Shown one piece after another: positions 11,630 through 21,837 of a stretch of 64,000 bases of DNA (position 1 is the first letter of the stretch; every line of letters starts with the position of its first letter). The stretch lies in the NCBI GenBank assembly GCA_010645155.1, contig CM021312.1, positions 13,158,927 to 13,222,926 on the forward strand. Reading direction: 5' to 3'. Source of the DNA: Tigriopus japonicus. Taxonomy: Eukaryota; Arthropoda; Copepoda; Harpacticoida; Harpacticidae. The notes beneath the pieces are model-generated. The model made no database searches and was not told where the DNA came from. It was given only the letters and a program-made list of their open reading frames with translations. Position numbers and translations under genes: made by a program.

Positions 11630-12542
11630 CTATATTCTATCTTTTCCACACCCTGCTATATCGCTTGGGACGGGCGCAAAATTCCGGACTCCGTCTAAGA
11701 TGACTTTAATCAAAGGGAGTTTGGTCTCAATTCCATTGATATCAAATCTGAATATCCTGCTTCTTGTAACATGGTATACATGGACCAAAAACGTGTCTTC
11801 AAAATCAATGGTTTGGGCTCTAAGAAGCAATCCCTTAACGCCCAAACTTGGACCATTCATGTCAAAGGTTTGCAAGTTCCAATCCAAAATTAGTGTCCTT
11901 TCAAACACTGGACCAGGTTTGCCCATTATAATTTGATGGCCACCAAATATGGCCACTTTGCGATTTCCTTCCGGTCCAAAAGCCCCACATAAGGAATTCA
12001 TCAAGTCGAAATCTGGTACTGTGATGCTTACTGCATTTCTCCCCTGAATAGATATAAGCAAGTAAAAAATGATTAGAATCATTGACAATTTGAATTGGGC
12101 TACGAGTTTCCCAAAATCGTGCAACTAGGTTTTGATTTCTTACCATCTTATTCAAGTCAATCGAGTACAACTCAACCGGGGTGCTTAGGTTCCCGTTTTC
12201 AGTCACGTTTTCTGGAGCAAATCCTACCAAGATTTCATGATTGGAAATTGCCGTTCGGCAAAAGGGATTGGAGAAATCCTTATCGGGAAAAGGAAACTCT
12301 CCTGAGATTTTTTGAATTTTCTCGCCGTCATACATGTAGATGGCCTTGGACTTGATCAGGAACAAGATGTTACCATTAGGGAGATTCAAAAAGCTTATGA
12401 ATTGTCCTTTGGCTAATTTCAAATTATCCACTGCCGTCCAGGTGCTCTTCTCGTTGTTTAATTTGGAGCAAACCATCGCAGTTTCACCGTCAACCTCTCT
12501 ACCATCAGTACAAATGTGCAGTTGATTACCAAATGTAGTTGC
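11630..12542 (-). pseudogene. Gene 2: last two exons of the PAN plus propeller family
   Basis: Exons at 12144-12542 (399 bp) and 11630-12043 (414 bp, ending TAG) match exons 4 and 5 of genes 1 and 3, with the same phase-0 junctions and GT-AG sites around a 100-bp intron. Shared blocks include LPNGNILFLIKSKAIYMYDG, RTAISNHEILVGFAPE and SLCGAFGPEGNRKVAIFGG. Both exons are open. I could not find the signal-peptide, PAN or exon-3 parts upstream (12543-19750), where inverted-repeat elements occupy nearly everything up to 17890. Either the 5' exons are lost, making this a remnant, or a very long intron hides them. Status is therefore uncertain. Confidence 0.65.
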
Positions 12543-13131
12543 CTGAAAATCGAAATAAATAACCATGGGATTTCAAGTTTGCCACCTATTTTGAAGACCA
12601 TTTTTTATCAAGTTGTAGATGGCCACACATATTCGTCTGGAAATATGTCTGTCTGTTTGGATTAAATTTTCTGGGCATGTTTAGTTACAATGAATCAGCA
12701 ATTTTTCAATTGCTGCTTATTTCTTGGTGGTGTTGCAATTTTTTTGAGTACTTCTTAGTGCTTTGGATATTGTGTTTGCATAAACTAATACCATATGATG
12801 CACATTACTAATTGGATCAATTTAATGGTTTCATTCTATGTTTCTGTGGTGAAAAGCAACAAAATCATTGAATTGTCAACATTTAGTTATGCACTTAAAA
12901 ACATCAATGAAGAGCGTTCTCACTTATTTCAGTCTACAATTTTATTGAAAGCTCTTGTTTAATCTCAGTAAACCATCCCTCATTCTCTTTATGAATTATC
13001 CCAATTATTAAGTCCCTTTGTTCCCTTTAATTATTATGTGAACTATCTTGAAGAAAGGCTGAGTGCAATCCTACCCATATGTAAGTTGTTCCAAAACTGT
13101 GATAAAAGTGTGTTCAATCGTTAATTACTCA

Positions 13132-13470
13132 ATAGGGCTATTGTAGTGTGGCTTTGTTTTGCCTTTTCATGGAGCGAGAGCGTCGACATCTGCCACGGCT
13201 AGCTCGCACTGTGCATGCACTTGCAAAGAGACAAAATTCAGCATTTCTCAAGCAAATGTGCCAACTTGTAACATAATTTCTTATTTGATGTAGCTAACTA
13301 TCATTACATTGCTTGAACAAGTCAATGCAACATATTTTGCACAATTTCTTGAATTATGCCAAGTTTTGTCTCTTTGCAAGTGCATGCACAGTGCGAGTTG
13401 GTCGTCACACTTGTCGACGCTCTCACTCCATGAAAAGGCACAACAAAGCCACATTTCAATTGCCCTATGG
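13132..13470. mobile_element. palindromic element with ATAGGGCWATTG ends
   Basis: Left arm 13132-13245 and the complement of 13350-13470 agree through GTGGCTTTG, CCTTTTCATGGAG, GAGCGTCGAC and GTGCATGCACTTGCAAAGAG. About 339 bp, non-coding. It sits at the break in Foldback-3x copy A. Confidence 0.75.
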
Positions 13471-13995
13471 GAGTGATTACCGCATCATTTTATGGACCTG
13501 CTGCCGTTAGCAGCGCAGGCTTGCCAAAATAAAAAATTTAGTTTTCAAGGGTCAAATTTTCGAAAAATGTTGCATTTAAGGGCAATGGCATGGTTAATAT
13601 ATGTTGAGAAGTATTGCAAAGTAATTTGAAACAAAATGGAGATATTGGAAGCCTTCAATTAAAAAAAATATTTGTTTTTAGGTTTAGTTGCCCCAGGAAC
13701 CGATCTCCTCTGGCCATCTTGTTATTCAAAGTCGGGCATTCCTAATTTCAAAGTTCGGAAGAACCCTCTCAACTTATGTAGCGAAATTTTAGATAAAAGC
13801 AACAAAACATACTTTTTTGCTAAAACAATGTCAAGAGTTGCTACTTCAACTTCAAGTTGTGCAGATAAGAAGGCATTGATAGTTGCAATTACCAGGCCTA
13901 AACCTTCGTTTTAGTTACCTCGCACGCTCATCAGAAACACAGGTCTTCCAAACTTTTTTTCCCGCCAAAAATGATGACGTCACTAGTAATTGCTG
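13471..13995. other. foreign segment inside Foldback-3x copy A
   Basis: This stretch is absent from the sister foldback copies. It contains an open frame, 13672-13914 (+), preceded by a plausible acceptor (TTTGTTTTTAG), whose product I do not recognise. No element ends could be fixed. Confidence 0.35.
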
Positions 13996-14213
13996 TAATA
14001 GTTTGAGAACAATTCTTCAAAATGATTCTTTCACAGCATGTATCTATCTCTTGGATGTTAAAATTTGTGCTCATTTATGTAATAGGCCATCTGCAAGGCT
14101 TCGTAGAAATGTTTGAATAAAAGCACTCGCTCATTTTACTATTATGGAGACAATGAAGTTGGCCACCAGTAGAAAGAAAAAAAGTCACAAACCTGGGCCT
14201 GAGCAAGAAGCAC

Positions 14214-14644
14214 GGAGTGGGAGGCTAGCAATGAGAATTATGATTTCCAGCAGAAACGAACCATTTGCGTTCTTCTGCAAATGAGACCTGGATTGCATTG
14301 AGAAGAACACTTATTCAAATTTCAGCCCAATCGAATGCCGGAGTAAAAAAGTTATGCCTTCTCAAACTTTTGTCCTGAAGAGAGCATAGAAGTAATGAAC
14401 ACGCCGACTACCACAAAAACGATTACAACAAAAGGGCTAGTTCATTCATTCTCGGTAGGATTTGCACTAAACTTTGAGTGAGCATAACTTTTGACTCAGA
14501 CGTTCATTTGAGCTGAAAATTGAAATACGTATTCTTGTCAACATATGCAAGGTCTCATTTGCAGAAGAACGTAATTGAATTTTCCTTATTGGAAATCATT
14601 ATTCTCATTGCTAGCCTCCCATTCCATGATTCCAGAGCTTCTTG
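14214..14644. mobile_element. Foldback-2x (CAAGAAGC) element, copy b (431 bp)
   Basis: Termini CAAGAAGCACGG...CTTCTTG with arms pairing through GAGGCTAGCAATGAG and TTCTTCTGCAAATGAG. Flanked by a perfect 7-bp duplication GCCTGAG at 14207-14213 and 14645-14651. Same family as 9858-10402. Confidence 0.85.
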
Positions 14645-16586
14645 GCCTGAGTAATCCATTGCACAAAGAAAGAATGGATTAGTCTGGCCCAAGTTTGTGA
14701 CAACTTTTTTTTTCTTTCCGCTGGGGCCAACTTCCTTGTCTTCATAGTAGAATATGAGGGAGTGCTTTGTTTCAAACATGTCTACGAAGGCTTGCAAATG
14801 GCCGATCACACAAATGAGCACAAATTTTAACGTCCAAGAGACAGATATATGCTGTCAAAGGTTTTTTTAAAAAATTATTGTCAAAATATTGAGTAATTAA
14901 CGACTTAACACACTTTTTTCCTGGTTTTGGAACAACTTACATGAGAGTAGGGTTCCGGTCAGCCATGGTTCCAGATAGTTCACATAATAATCAAAGTGAA
15001 CAAAGGGATTAAGAACAGGGTAAAGTTACAGAAGCTCATGTGAAAGAAGCATCATCAGTACACTGGGGACTGTGGCTTTATCATGAAGCTTTAAACAAGC
15101 CAAGCAAGAGGGCAGTGGAAGAGAAAAAAACTACAACAAATAGGAGCCTTTGAACAAAAAATATCCATGAAAGGGCTTCAATCCATCATATTTTATGATC
15201 TAATGACTAGATCAATCTTTACTGGCATGATCTATGTAAATTGATTGCAAATTTGACTTTCCTTATAACTTGAACTTCCTCATTGATGGTGGCAACAACA
15301 GCAAACACTAGAAGCTTCAAAAAGCCAAACAACCTGACTGTGTCAACGCTTCTTTCCCTTGAGCTTCTTTTCGTAAACTTGTAATGATTAATTAAAAAAC
15401 TTTGCTGTATTCAAGATGCACCAAATAGGAGCTTGATGCAGAAGACTAGAATGTGAAAAGATCTGTGTAACCATATAAAAAGTCACATTTTTCACTTTTG
15501 AATTTCTTTGATAGTTTGTGAGCTACCCTTTATTCAAGATTTTCTACATGGCACAAGCAACATTGCCATCCATCAGAATCTTTTTGAAATCAGTTAGACA
15601 TCCTCCGTGCAAGTTGTCCAGGAAATTCTCCTGCTATGGACAACTTACATGGAGGGTTAGAAAATAGCCCATCAAGTTTTCAAAATGTCAATTTGATTTA
15701 CAGAAAGATATTGAAGGATAACAAATATTTTCCATAGTATAAGGAATTTTGATAAAGGGTATTTCAACCGATCTTTCCATTTTTGAATTTTGCACCATGC
15801 TTCTGTTTGGTGCAAATTTGACACAAGTTGCAATGGGCTTTATCCATAAAGTTAAAACCTATCTTTTTGTTTACCCCTTGGTGATTTATAGGCATCATCT
15901 GGAATTTCCTGTTTAATATTTGCTTGTTTGGTTTAGATTTTCTGGACATGTTTAGTTGCAATGAATCAGCAATTTTTCAATTGGCGCTTATTCCTTGGGG
16001 TGTTGCATATTTTTTTGAGTACTTCTTCATCCATTGGATGTTGATCTTGTCTAAATCAATACCATATGGTGTAAATTAGGGGTGAATTCATTTCATGAAT
16101 TTGTTCTTTGTTTCCTGTAGTCAAAAGCAACAAAATCATTGAAATAGCAACAATTAGCACGTGAAAACATCAATGAAGACCATTTTCACTTATTTTAGTG
16201 TGAAATTTCATTCAAAGCTCTTGCAAGCTATGTAATATGTGATGTGTTATGTGCTCTATGTGAACTCTCTGAAACCATGGCTGGCCGGAATCCTACCCTC
16301 ATGTACATGTAAGTTGTTCCAAAACCGGGAGAAAAGTGTGTTGAATCGTTAATTACTCAATAATTTGGACAAAAATTCTTTAAAGTAATCCTTTGACAGC
16401 ATATATCTGTCTCTTGGACGTTAGAACTTGTGCTCATTTGTGCGATAGGCCATCTACAAGCCTTCGTAGACATGTTTGAATGAAAGAACTAGCTCATTTT
16501 ACTACTATGGAGACAAGGAAGTTGGGTTAAGATCTACTATTTCGGACCGGGCGTGTGTTAAACTTTAGGAGAGGGAGGGAGGAGAG

Positions 16587-17029
16587 TACTGATGGGATTT
16601 CCCAAGCTATCAAGCACTTCAATTTTTCAAGCTGGGCTTGTTTCCATTTCAGCTGCCTCAAGCCAAACCAAGCATTCAAGCCACAACTCAAAGGACCTGT
16701 GGTTAATAGCAGGGTTGCCAAGCTATTTGTTGTCCTTTTTGCCTGATCTAAAAATACAAGCAGATTCTCCCATGCTGTTGCAGAATCTGCCAATTTTTTG
16801 CATAGATTTTTCAAGATAATTACCTTCTTAGGGGCTATATGAAGCATGCTTTGTTAAACTTGAGTGCAAACAATTTACTCCTTTTCAGGTGGCCAACAAA
16901 TTGAATTTTAACTGGCAAACCTGACATCGGGTGAAGGTGCTTGAAATGCTTGCAAGCTTTCAAGCACAGCTGAAAACTGTTGCTTGACCCAAACTCCTCT
17001 TCAAGCTGCAGCTTGTTTCCCATCAGTAG
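16587..17029. mobile_element. hAT-like MITE, TACTGATGGGA ends (8-bp TSD)
   Basis: TACTGATGGGA on the left and TCCCATCAGTA on the right, followed inward by inverted AAGCT-rich arms. Perfect 8-bp duplication GAGGAGAG at 16579-16586 and 17030-17037. 443 bp, non-coding. An 8-bp duplication is the rule for hAT elements. Confidence 0.8.
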
Positions 17030-17053
17030 AGGAGAGCACAGAAAAGGAGAGAG

Positions 17054-17368
17054 ACACAGATCATATAATGACTAGATGTCGCATTGGCCCGGTCCGTCGG
17101 CGAGAGAAAAGTGACACCACTTGGCCTAGCTGCGCTAGCTTCAAAATCTCAGGGCGACCGCGTGCTCAGAAGTAACGATGCTCGCTTGCGTCAGGAACAA
17201 AGTACACACGGTACGTTGAGTTAGTTCAGGAGTTAACCACGCTGGCAAAATTTTGAAAAGTTCGAATTCCCACCATTTTGGGGTGTAGTGTTATGTTGCA
17301 GCTGATGAAGCAAAGTTGTCCACCTTTTTTTCGCACGAAGCGAGGTCTAGCCATTATATGGTCTGTGG
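17054..17368. mobile_element. MITE with CCACAGAYCATATAATG ends, copy 1
   Basis: 315 bp. Ends ACACAGATCATATAATGAC (left) and, complemented, CCACAGACCATATAATGGC (right). The interior matches the 316-bp copy at 42068-42383 in the opposite orientation. Flanked by AGAGAG on both sides, a probable 6-bp duplication, but the site is an AG repeat, so the exact length is uncertain. Confidence 0.75.
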
Positions 17369-17886
17369 AGAGAGAGAGAAAGGAAATCCAGGGTGGCCAT
17401 GTCTTGCTAGATTTTGCTTAAGTTGGAATGTTTCGTGACGGAGAAAATGAAGAACGTGCTCCACGTGCGAGGCAATTTGGCTCAAATGACCTGTTGTCCT
17501 GGATTTATCACGTAAGCCCAATGATTTAGTTACCAGCAAATGTTATTAGTGGTTGAATGAGGCAATGAGCTGAATTGAACTTTGGACTATGCTTAACGAT
17601 GTTCATTTTTTTCAATTAGGCCATTTCAGAAATTGTCCCAAAGCACTTACTATGATAAAAAATCCCTTACTCTACTAGTGAAATGTATTAAGAAGAAGAA
17701 CCTCATTTCAGCAGTTTTTGAACAACACGTTTGGTCATCCTTAGGCAGTACCCCTCGCTTTTTGCTAAGCAGAGCAGTGGGAACCTCCTCCTTCTTTTTT
17801 TTCATGACGCGCGCCCGGTCCGAAATAGTAGATCTTTACCGGAAGTTGGCCCTAACGATAGAAAAAAAAAGTCACAAACTGGGGCC

Positions 17887-19077
17887 TATGTTACGAAACG
17901 TTCGCCAAAAATATCCGATGTCCGACTGGACTGTCCAGTCGGACTTTGGATGGTGTAAAGTCAATGTTACGAAACTTTTGTAAGTACTGCTCCGGACTGG
18001 ACCTTCGCCGAATGTGACCAAGGCGTTTACGAGTGTGACCAACATTCCCTGAAAACAACTTGACTAACTTTTCAAGATCAAAAAGAGCCAAGATTGCTTG
18101 TATTTCAAATATAGAGCTTAAATGTGAACTATTACAGAGAGAGAGCATAAACAGACCTAAATATCAAAACTACAAGAAAGTTCTGCGCAATTTGGAATTT
18201 GACTAATGAAATATAAAATAGGCAAGGAAATTTGGTTACCCTGCACAGAAGCGAGCTAGTGTTGCCATATTTGAGGGATGGTTTTAATTTAAAGATATAA
18301 CACTTTTTCGACAAGAACTAGGACACATTATTTCTCAAAAAACTATTAAAAAAAATGACAAATGTTTATATAAATTTGATAGCCCTGCTCATAATTCAGG
18401 TCCAAATTAATTTTGCACCACCAAAAAGTTTTTCAATGGATTACTTACACAATTTTATTTACTTAAACTTTCGTTTACTCATCATTAGGGTCCGGATAGA
18501 TATTTGCAAAAAAGTGTCAACAAATCCAATATATATATTGTATTCAAAAGCCCTAGATATTTGCATCTAGGCTTATCCATATATTTGCAAATATTTGCAA
18601 AAAGCCGGATACTAAAGAAATATTTTTCTGATAACGATATTGTTTGGCATATTTGTCTGTGTGTACCAATTTTCAAAATTTGTTTTTGATGAATTTGATG
18701 CATTTGACCGTGTATAGAGGCATACCTGAGATGTAAATGATTTAAAAATACAATTTTCAATTTGCCTCAATAGATGGCGCAGTTGTTCCGTGTATGACAG
18801 TAGTTTTGGTCGTGAATGTCTACTTTTAGTAAAAATGTCATTTTTGTATTTTGGTTTCATTTTGGGTAAGCCCTCTTGAGCATTGGTCATTCATTTTTTT
18901 CGTCAATTTTGCCTGATATTTTTTTCTGACTAAAATATTCGAGTAAATATTAAATTTTTCTTAAAAACAGCCAAATATTTAAAAAAAAATCGAGCAAAAA
19001 GGGAGAATAATTTTTAAAATGTTTTATATCTTAAGAAACTTATTTCCGTGCCCTACTCGTCATCAATGTCACCACGA
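17887..19077. other. intergenic sequence with R1-like terminus
   Basis: 17880-18000 carries GGGGCCTATGTTACGAAACG, the inverse of the R1 end, followed by CGACTGGACTGTCCAGTCGGAC. 18480-18620 is rich in ATATTTGCAAA. No exon is supported. Confidence 0.4.
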
Positions 19078-19162
19078 AAAATACCTCTAAAAGTAAAAAA
19101 ATACCTCTAAAAGTAAAAAAATACCTCTAAAAGTAAAAAATGCCCTTTAAAGTAAAAAATTA
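19078..19162. repeat. 20-bp tandem repeat (ATACCTCTAAAAGTAAAAAA)
   Basis: Three near-perfect copies and one diverged copy in a row. An isolated ACCTCTAAAAGTA also occurs near 205-217. Confidence 0.75.
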
Positions 19163-19435
19163 CGGAAACAGGCAATAAAAAACGCCCCAGAACGTGATTT
19201 TTGAAAAAAAAAATCGACTCAAAGAGTGAAAACTTATGTCAGATATGCCCTCTTCTCATCACCTAATACTTCAAATCCCAAACCTCAATGACAAGTGTTT
19301 ATAAATCGAGATTATCTGTAGAGTATTAAAAAAATGAAATTTTCATTCATTACTTGAGATTGTGAAAAGTATCCGATTTCGTTGCGTTCTTTTACTTTTG
19401 ATGAAAAATAATTTTGTGATTAACATTTATGGGCA

Positions 19436-19736
19436 AAATGCCAAAATTGGTCTTATTTGCCGACTTGAGAATGGTTCATGTCGTGAAAGTTTGACATTTT
19501 TCTGACAAATTTGTACAAAAACAGACACTTTCTGAAACCTTCTATCTCAAAATGTCCAGTACGCATAAAATTTACGCACCTCCTTGACTCGTAAATTTTC
19601 TCCGGACATTTGCGAGTAGGACACTCGTAAATTTGTTCGTAACATTGAAAACTCGGCGGATCCGCACAAATTGTGCTGAGGTCACCAAAATTGCGTACGT
19701 CCGGTCGGACTAAGTGTTTCGTAACATAGGCCCCTG
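19436..19736. repeat. interspersed repeat R1, copy 2
   Basis: Closely matches 655-953 in the same orientation, with few substitutions. Its right end CCCCTGG directly abuts a GGGCCAGATTAATCC motif like the Foldback-3x terminus, just before the 3' end of gene 4. Confidence 0.75.
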
Positions 19737-19757
19737 GGCCAGATTAATCCATTCCAA

Positions 19758-20582
19758 CTAGTCCAACTTTCTCATGCCGACGTGAAAGCTGTGGTAAGGC
19801 TCGAAACCCATAGCACATGTTTTAATATCTCGAAACTTTAACTGAATAATTGGGTCATCGTTCCATACACGAGGATATTTACACCAAAGTGATTCGTCGG
19901 TGTCCATGTTGAAAAGTCTTGGGGATCCGTTACAATCAATGCCAAAAGCAGATATATTTTTGGTGGATACGTCCACTAAAAAAAAAGAAAGAAAACACTA
20001 GTGACAAAACTTAATGATATATTCTTACAGATCATTATTACCATTTTCAGCAATACAATTTCGCTCCGAACTGGAACAATTGGCGCAAGACCGGTCCAAA
20101 AGAGGACAATCGTTGGTCATGAGGCAAGATTCATGATCCGGATCATATGTGTTCCAAAAGCATTCCTGGTGACTCTCACATATAGTTCCACATTCTTTGA
20201 CACTTCCCACCTTCCTGATTCCCTCCAGGGCTCCATAACATCTTCCATGGACTCCGCATTGGACCTCGGGACATTCTTCCTCTCCACTGATGCAATTCTC
20301 CTGGCACTTCTCATTGGACAATCGCAAGCAACCGGACAAGGGAGTACAAATCTTAGAATCCTTGTAGAACGTGAACCAAGTGCAACCCGTCACATTTTGG
20401 CAATGTCTCCAGCATTCCTTGGAATTATCGACGGGTATGGCGTCCAAAATCTGGGAATCAAGGCACTCACCTGGCACGAAACATTGAAGACCGTTTTGAG
20501 ACAAGGCCCCTGGGAACCAGAATTGGAGCAAGACAATCAAGATGCTTATGTTGTAAATGTTCATCCTTCTTGAATTTGACAT
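19758..20582 (-). CDS. Gene 4: secreted protein with two PAN/apple-like domains (2 exons)
   Basis: Exon 1 is 20042-20582 and exon 2 is 19758-19975, joined across a 66-bp GT-AG intron in phase 1, giving 252 residues. The ATG at 20582 starts a basic, hydrophobic leader (IYNISILIVLLQFWF, cleavage probably after ALSQ). Two Cys-rich modules follow: residues about 33-100 (KECWRHCQNVTGCTWFTFY, CTPLSGC) and about 101-175 (KECGTICESHQECFWNTYD, CLMTNDCPLL), the pattern of apple/PAN domains that bind protein or sugar. NVTG and NCSS are possible N-glycosylation sites. Exon 2 adds a tail of about 72 residues with two cysteines that I do not recognise. An alternative donor at 20028 would break the frame, so the inner donor was chosen. 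Confidence 0.8.
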
Positions 20583-21159
20583 GAAGTGGCGTTGTCGAGG
20601 CGAACTTGTTCAATTTATGAAGTTGGTCAAGCAAGGTAAATTGCTTACAAGTGGAAGACGATGGATAATTTTTGTGAGTGTAAGGCGCATCTGGAACGTT
20701 TATTACGTTTAGCACTGACACTATTTGAGGCTTGGGGCGGAATTTTTATTAATTCAAAATTGTCCATCACATTCAAAATGGGATCTTTTCTTATATGTTT
20801 ATATACATATTTTTAACAATCTTTCACTACGTATGATTGATATGTTGGTGTAGCGCATGACTGAAAATGCATTAGCATTTTCACACGGTTATTCAAATTA
20901 TCGGCAGTGCAATCGATTGACGTAACAAGAGAGCAAAGTTCACCGTGAAAGGGCACATTTAGAGCTACTTCCAGTTTTTTTTTCTATTCAGAAAAGTTTG
21001 ACAAATTCTTTTGTTCAACATGTTATACTTTTTTGTCCTCAGGAAAGCCACGAAGATCGCTCAGGTCTTTAGGGGAGCAATGGCCACGCCTTCCTTATGC
21101 TGATTTCAACACCCTACATAGAAAAGCTCAGATCGGGTCACAGGGGCCGATGTGAGCCA
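20583..21159. other. upstream region of gene 4; nothing else seen
   Basis: AT-rich. No exon, repeat end or clear promoter motif was identified. Confidence 0.4.
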
Positions 21160-21610
21160 AGGGAGAAGGACAAAAGGTTATAAAAATCGCCACTAGATGG
21201 AGCCAAAACAGGGGGAAAATTTCTTGATTTCAGGGCCTGTATTCTCAATTCGTACTTGGTGCTTGAAGTAAGACTTCAAGAACGAAGTCACTATATAGAA
21301 GTACGACTTCTAGTACCAAGAACGAGTTGAGAATACGGGCCCAGAGCTATCCTGAACTTCAAGTTGTTGCCGCAATTGCAGCTTCCATCTTAAAGTTGTT
21401 TTTTTTTCTAAATATTTGGAGTCTTCATGACCTCAGTTACGATATCATAGTGTTCAAAAACAAAAGACCATGCTGAATAATCACAAATCAAGGTCAAAGA
21501 TTAAAAAGAATAGTACCCACAACCATTTCTACCTCAAAATGGCGCTGATTGTCCTTTTTTCTCCTCGGTTGAAGCTCAACTTTGCTTCATGAAGTCTGAC
21601 TGCGTGTTGT
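21160..21610. repeat. interspersed repeat R2, copy 1 (with palindromic insert)
   Basis: Matches 23095-23420 over its length (CACTAGATG, AGCCAAAACAGGG, CTTGATTTCAG, GCAGCTTCCATCTTAAA, AATGGCGCTGATTGTC, GAAGCTCAACTTTGCTTC). The copy here is interrupted by the 110-bp palindrome at 21233-21342. Confidence 0.65.
21233..21342. mobile_element. 110-bp palindromic mini-element (GGGCCYGTATTCTCAA ends)
   Basis: GGGCCTGTATTCTCAATTCG pairs with CGAGTTGAGAATACGGGCCC, and the centre also pairs (TTCGTACTTGG against CCAAGAACGA). Its absence from the sister R2 copy at 23095 shows that it is an insertion. Confidence 0.7.
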
Positions 21611-21837
21611 TCATGGGACTCAAATCTGATTTCAATCTGTTCAATCTTTTAGGGCTGCCATCAATGCCATAAACTAAGAAACGTAAATGTGCTCTAGGAA
21701 CGAAAAATACTCACTCATTTGCTTTCTTTTATGTGGCAAGAAAAGTGGCTAGTAAGATTTATAATAATTGCATGATAATTTCAGATGAACTTTATGGAAT
21801 ATCGAGAATTTATTTTTGAAAATTTCGTTTTAAGTCA

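Larger units (their letters stand above)
12600..14206. mobile_element. Foldback-3x (GGCCCAGGTTTGTGAC) element, partial copy A
   Basis: 12650-13130 and 13996-14206 match parts of copies B (14682-17886) and C (59601-61230), ending in the shared right TIR (AAAGTCACAAACCTGGGCC). The left arm is missing or unrecognisable. The right arm is interrupted at 13131 by a palindromic insert and about 525 bp more foreign sequence. Confidence 0.65.
16525..17840. mobile_element. DNA element with GGTWAAGATCTACTATTTCGG ends (8-bp TSD)
   Basis: The inverted ends start GGTTAAGATC (left) and, complemented, GGTAAAGATC (right), and both continue with TACTATTTCGGACCGGGCG. Flanked by the 8-bp duplication GGAAGTTG at 16517-16524 and 17841-17848; the match extends to 9 bp. 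It is inserted in the right arm of Foldback-3x copy B. Inside are the hAT-like element 16587-17029 and the MITE 17054-17368. No transposase is left. I do not recognise the family. Confidence 0.75.
14682..17886. mobile_element. Foldback-3x element, copy B, containing three nested elements
   Basis: The left end GTCTGGCCCAAGTTTGTGAC and right end (complement, near 17849-17886) are inverted, as are long internal arms (for example CAAATGAGCACAA...TTTTAACGTCCAAGAGACAG against 16390-16450). Net of the 1316-bp insertion at 16525-17840 it is about 1.9 kb. No coding capacity seen. Confidence 0.7.

Noticed and set aside
13672..13914. 80-codon frame after a plausible splice acceptor, possibly a terminal exon
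   Set aside because: Lies within a foreign insert in a foldback element and resembles nothing I know; kept only as an unassigned stretch.
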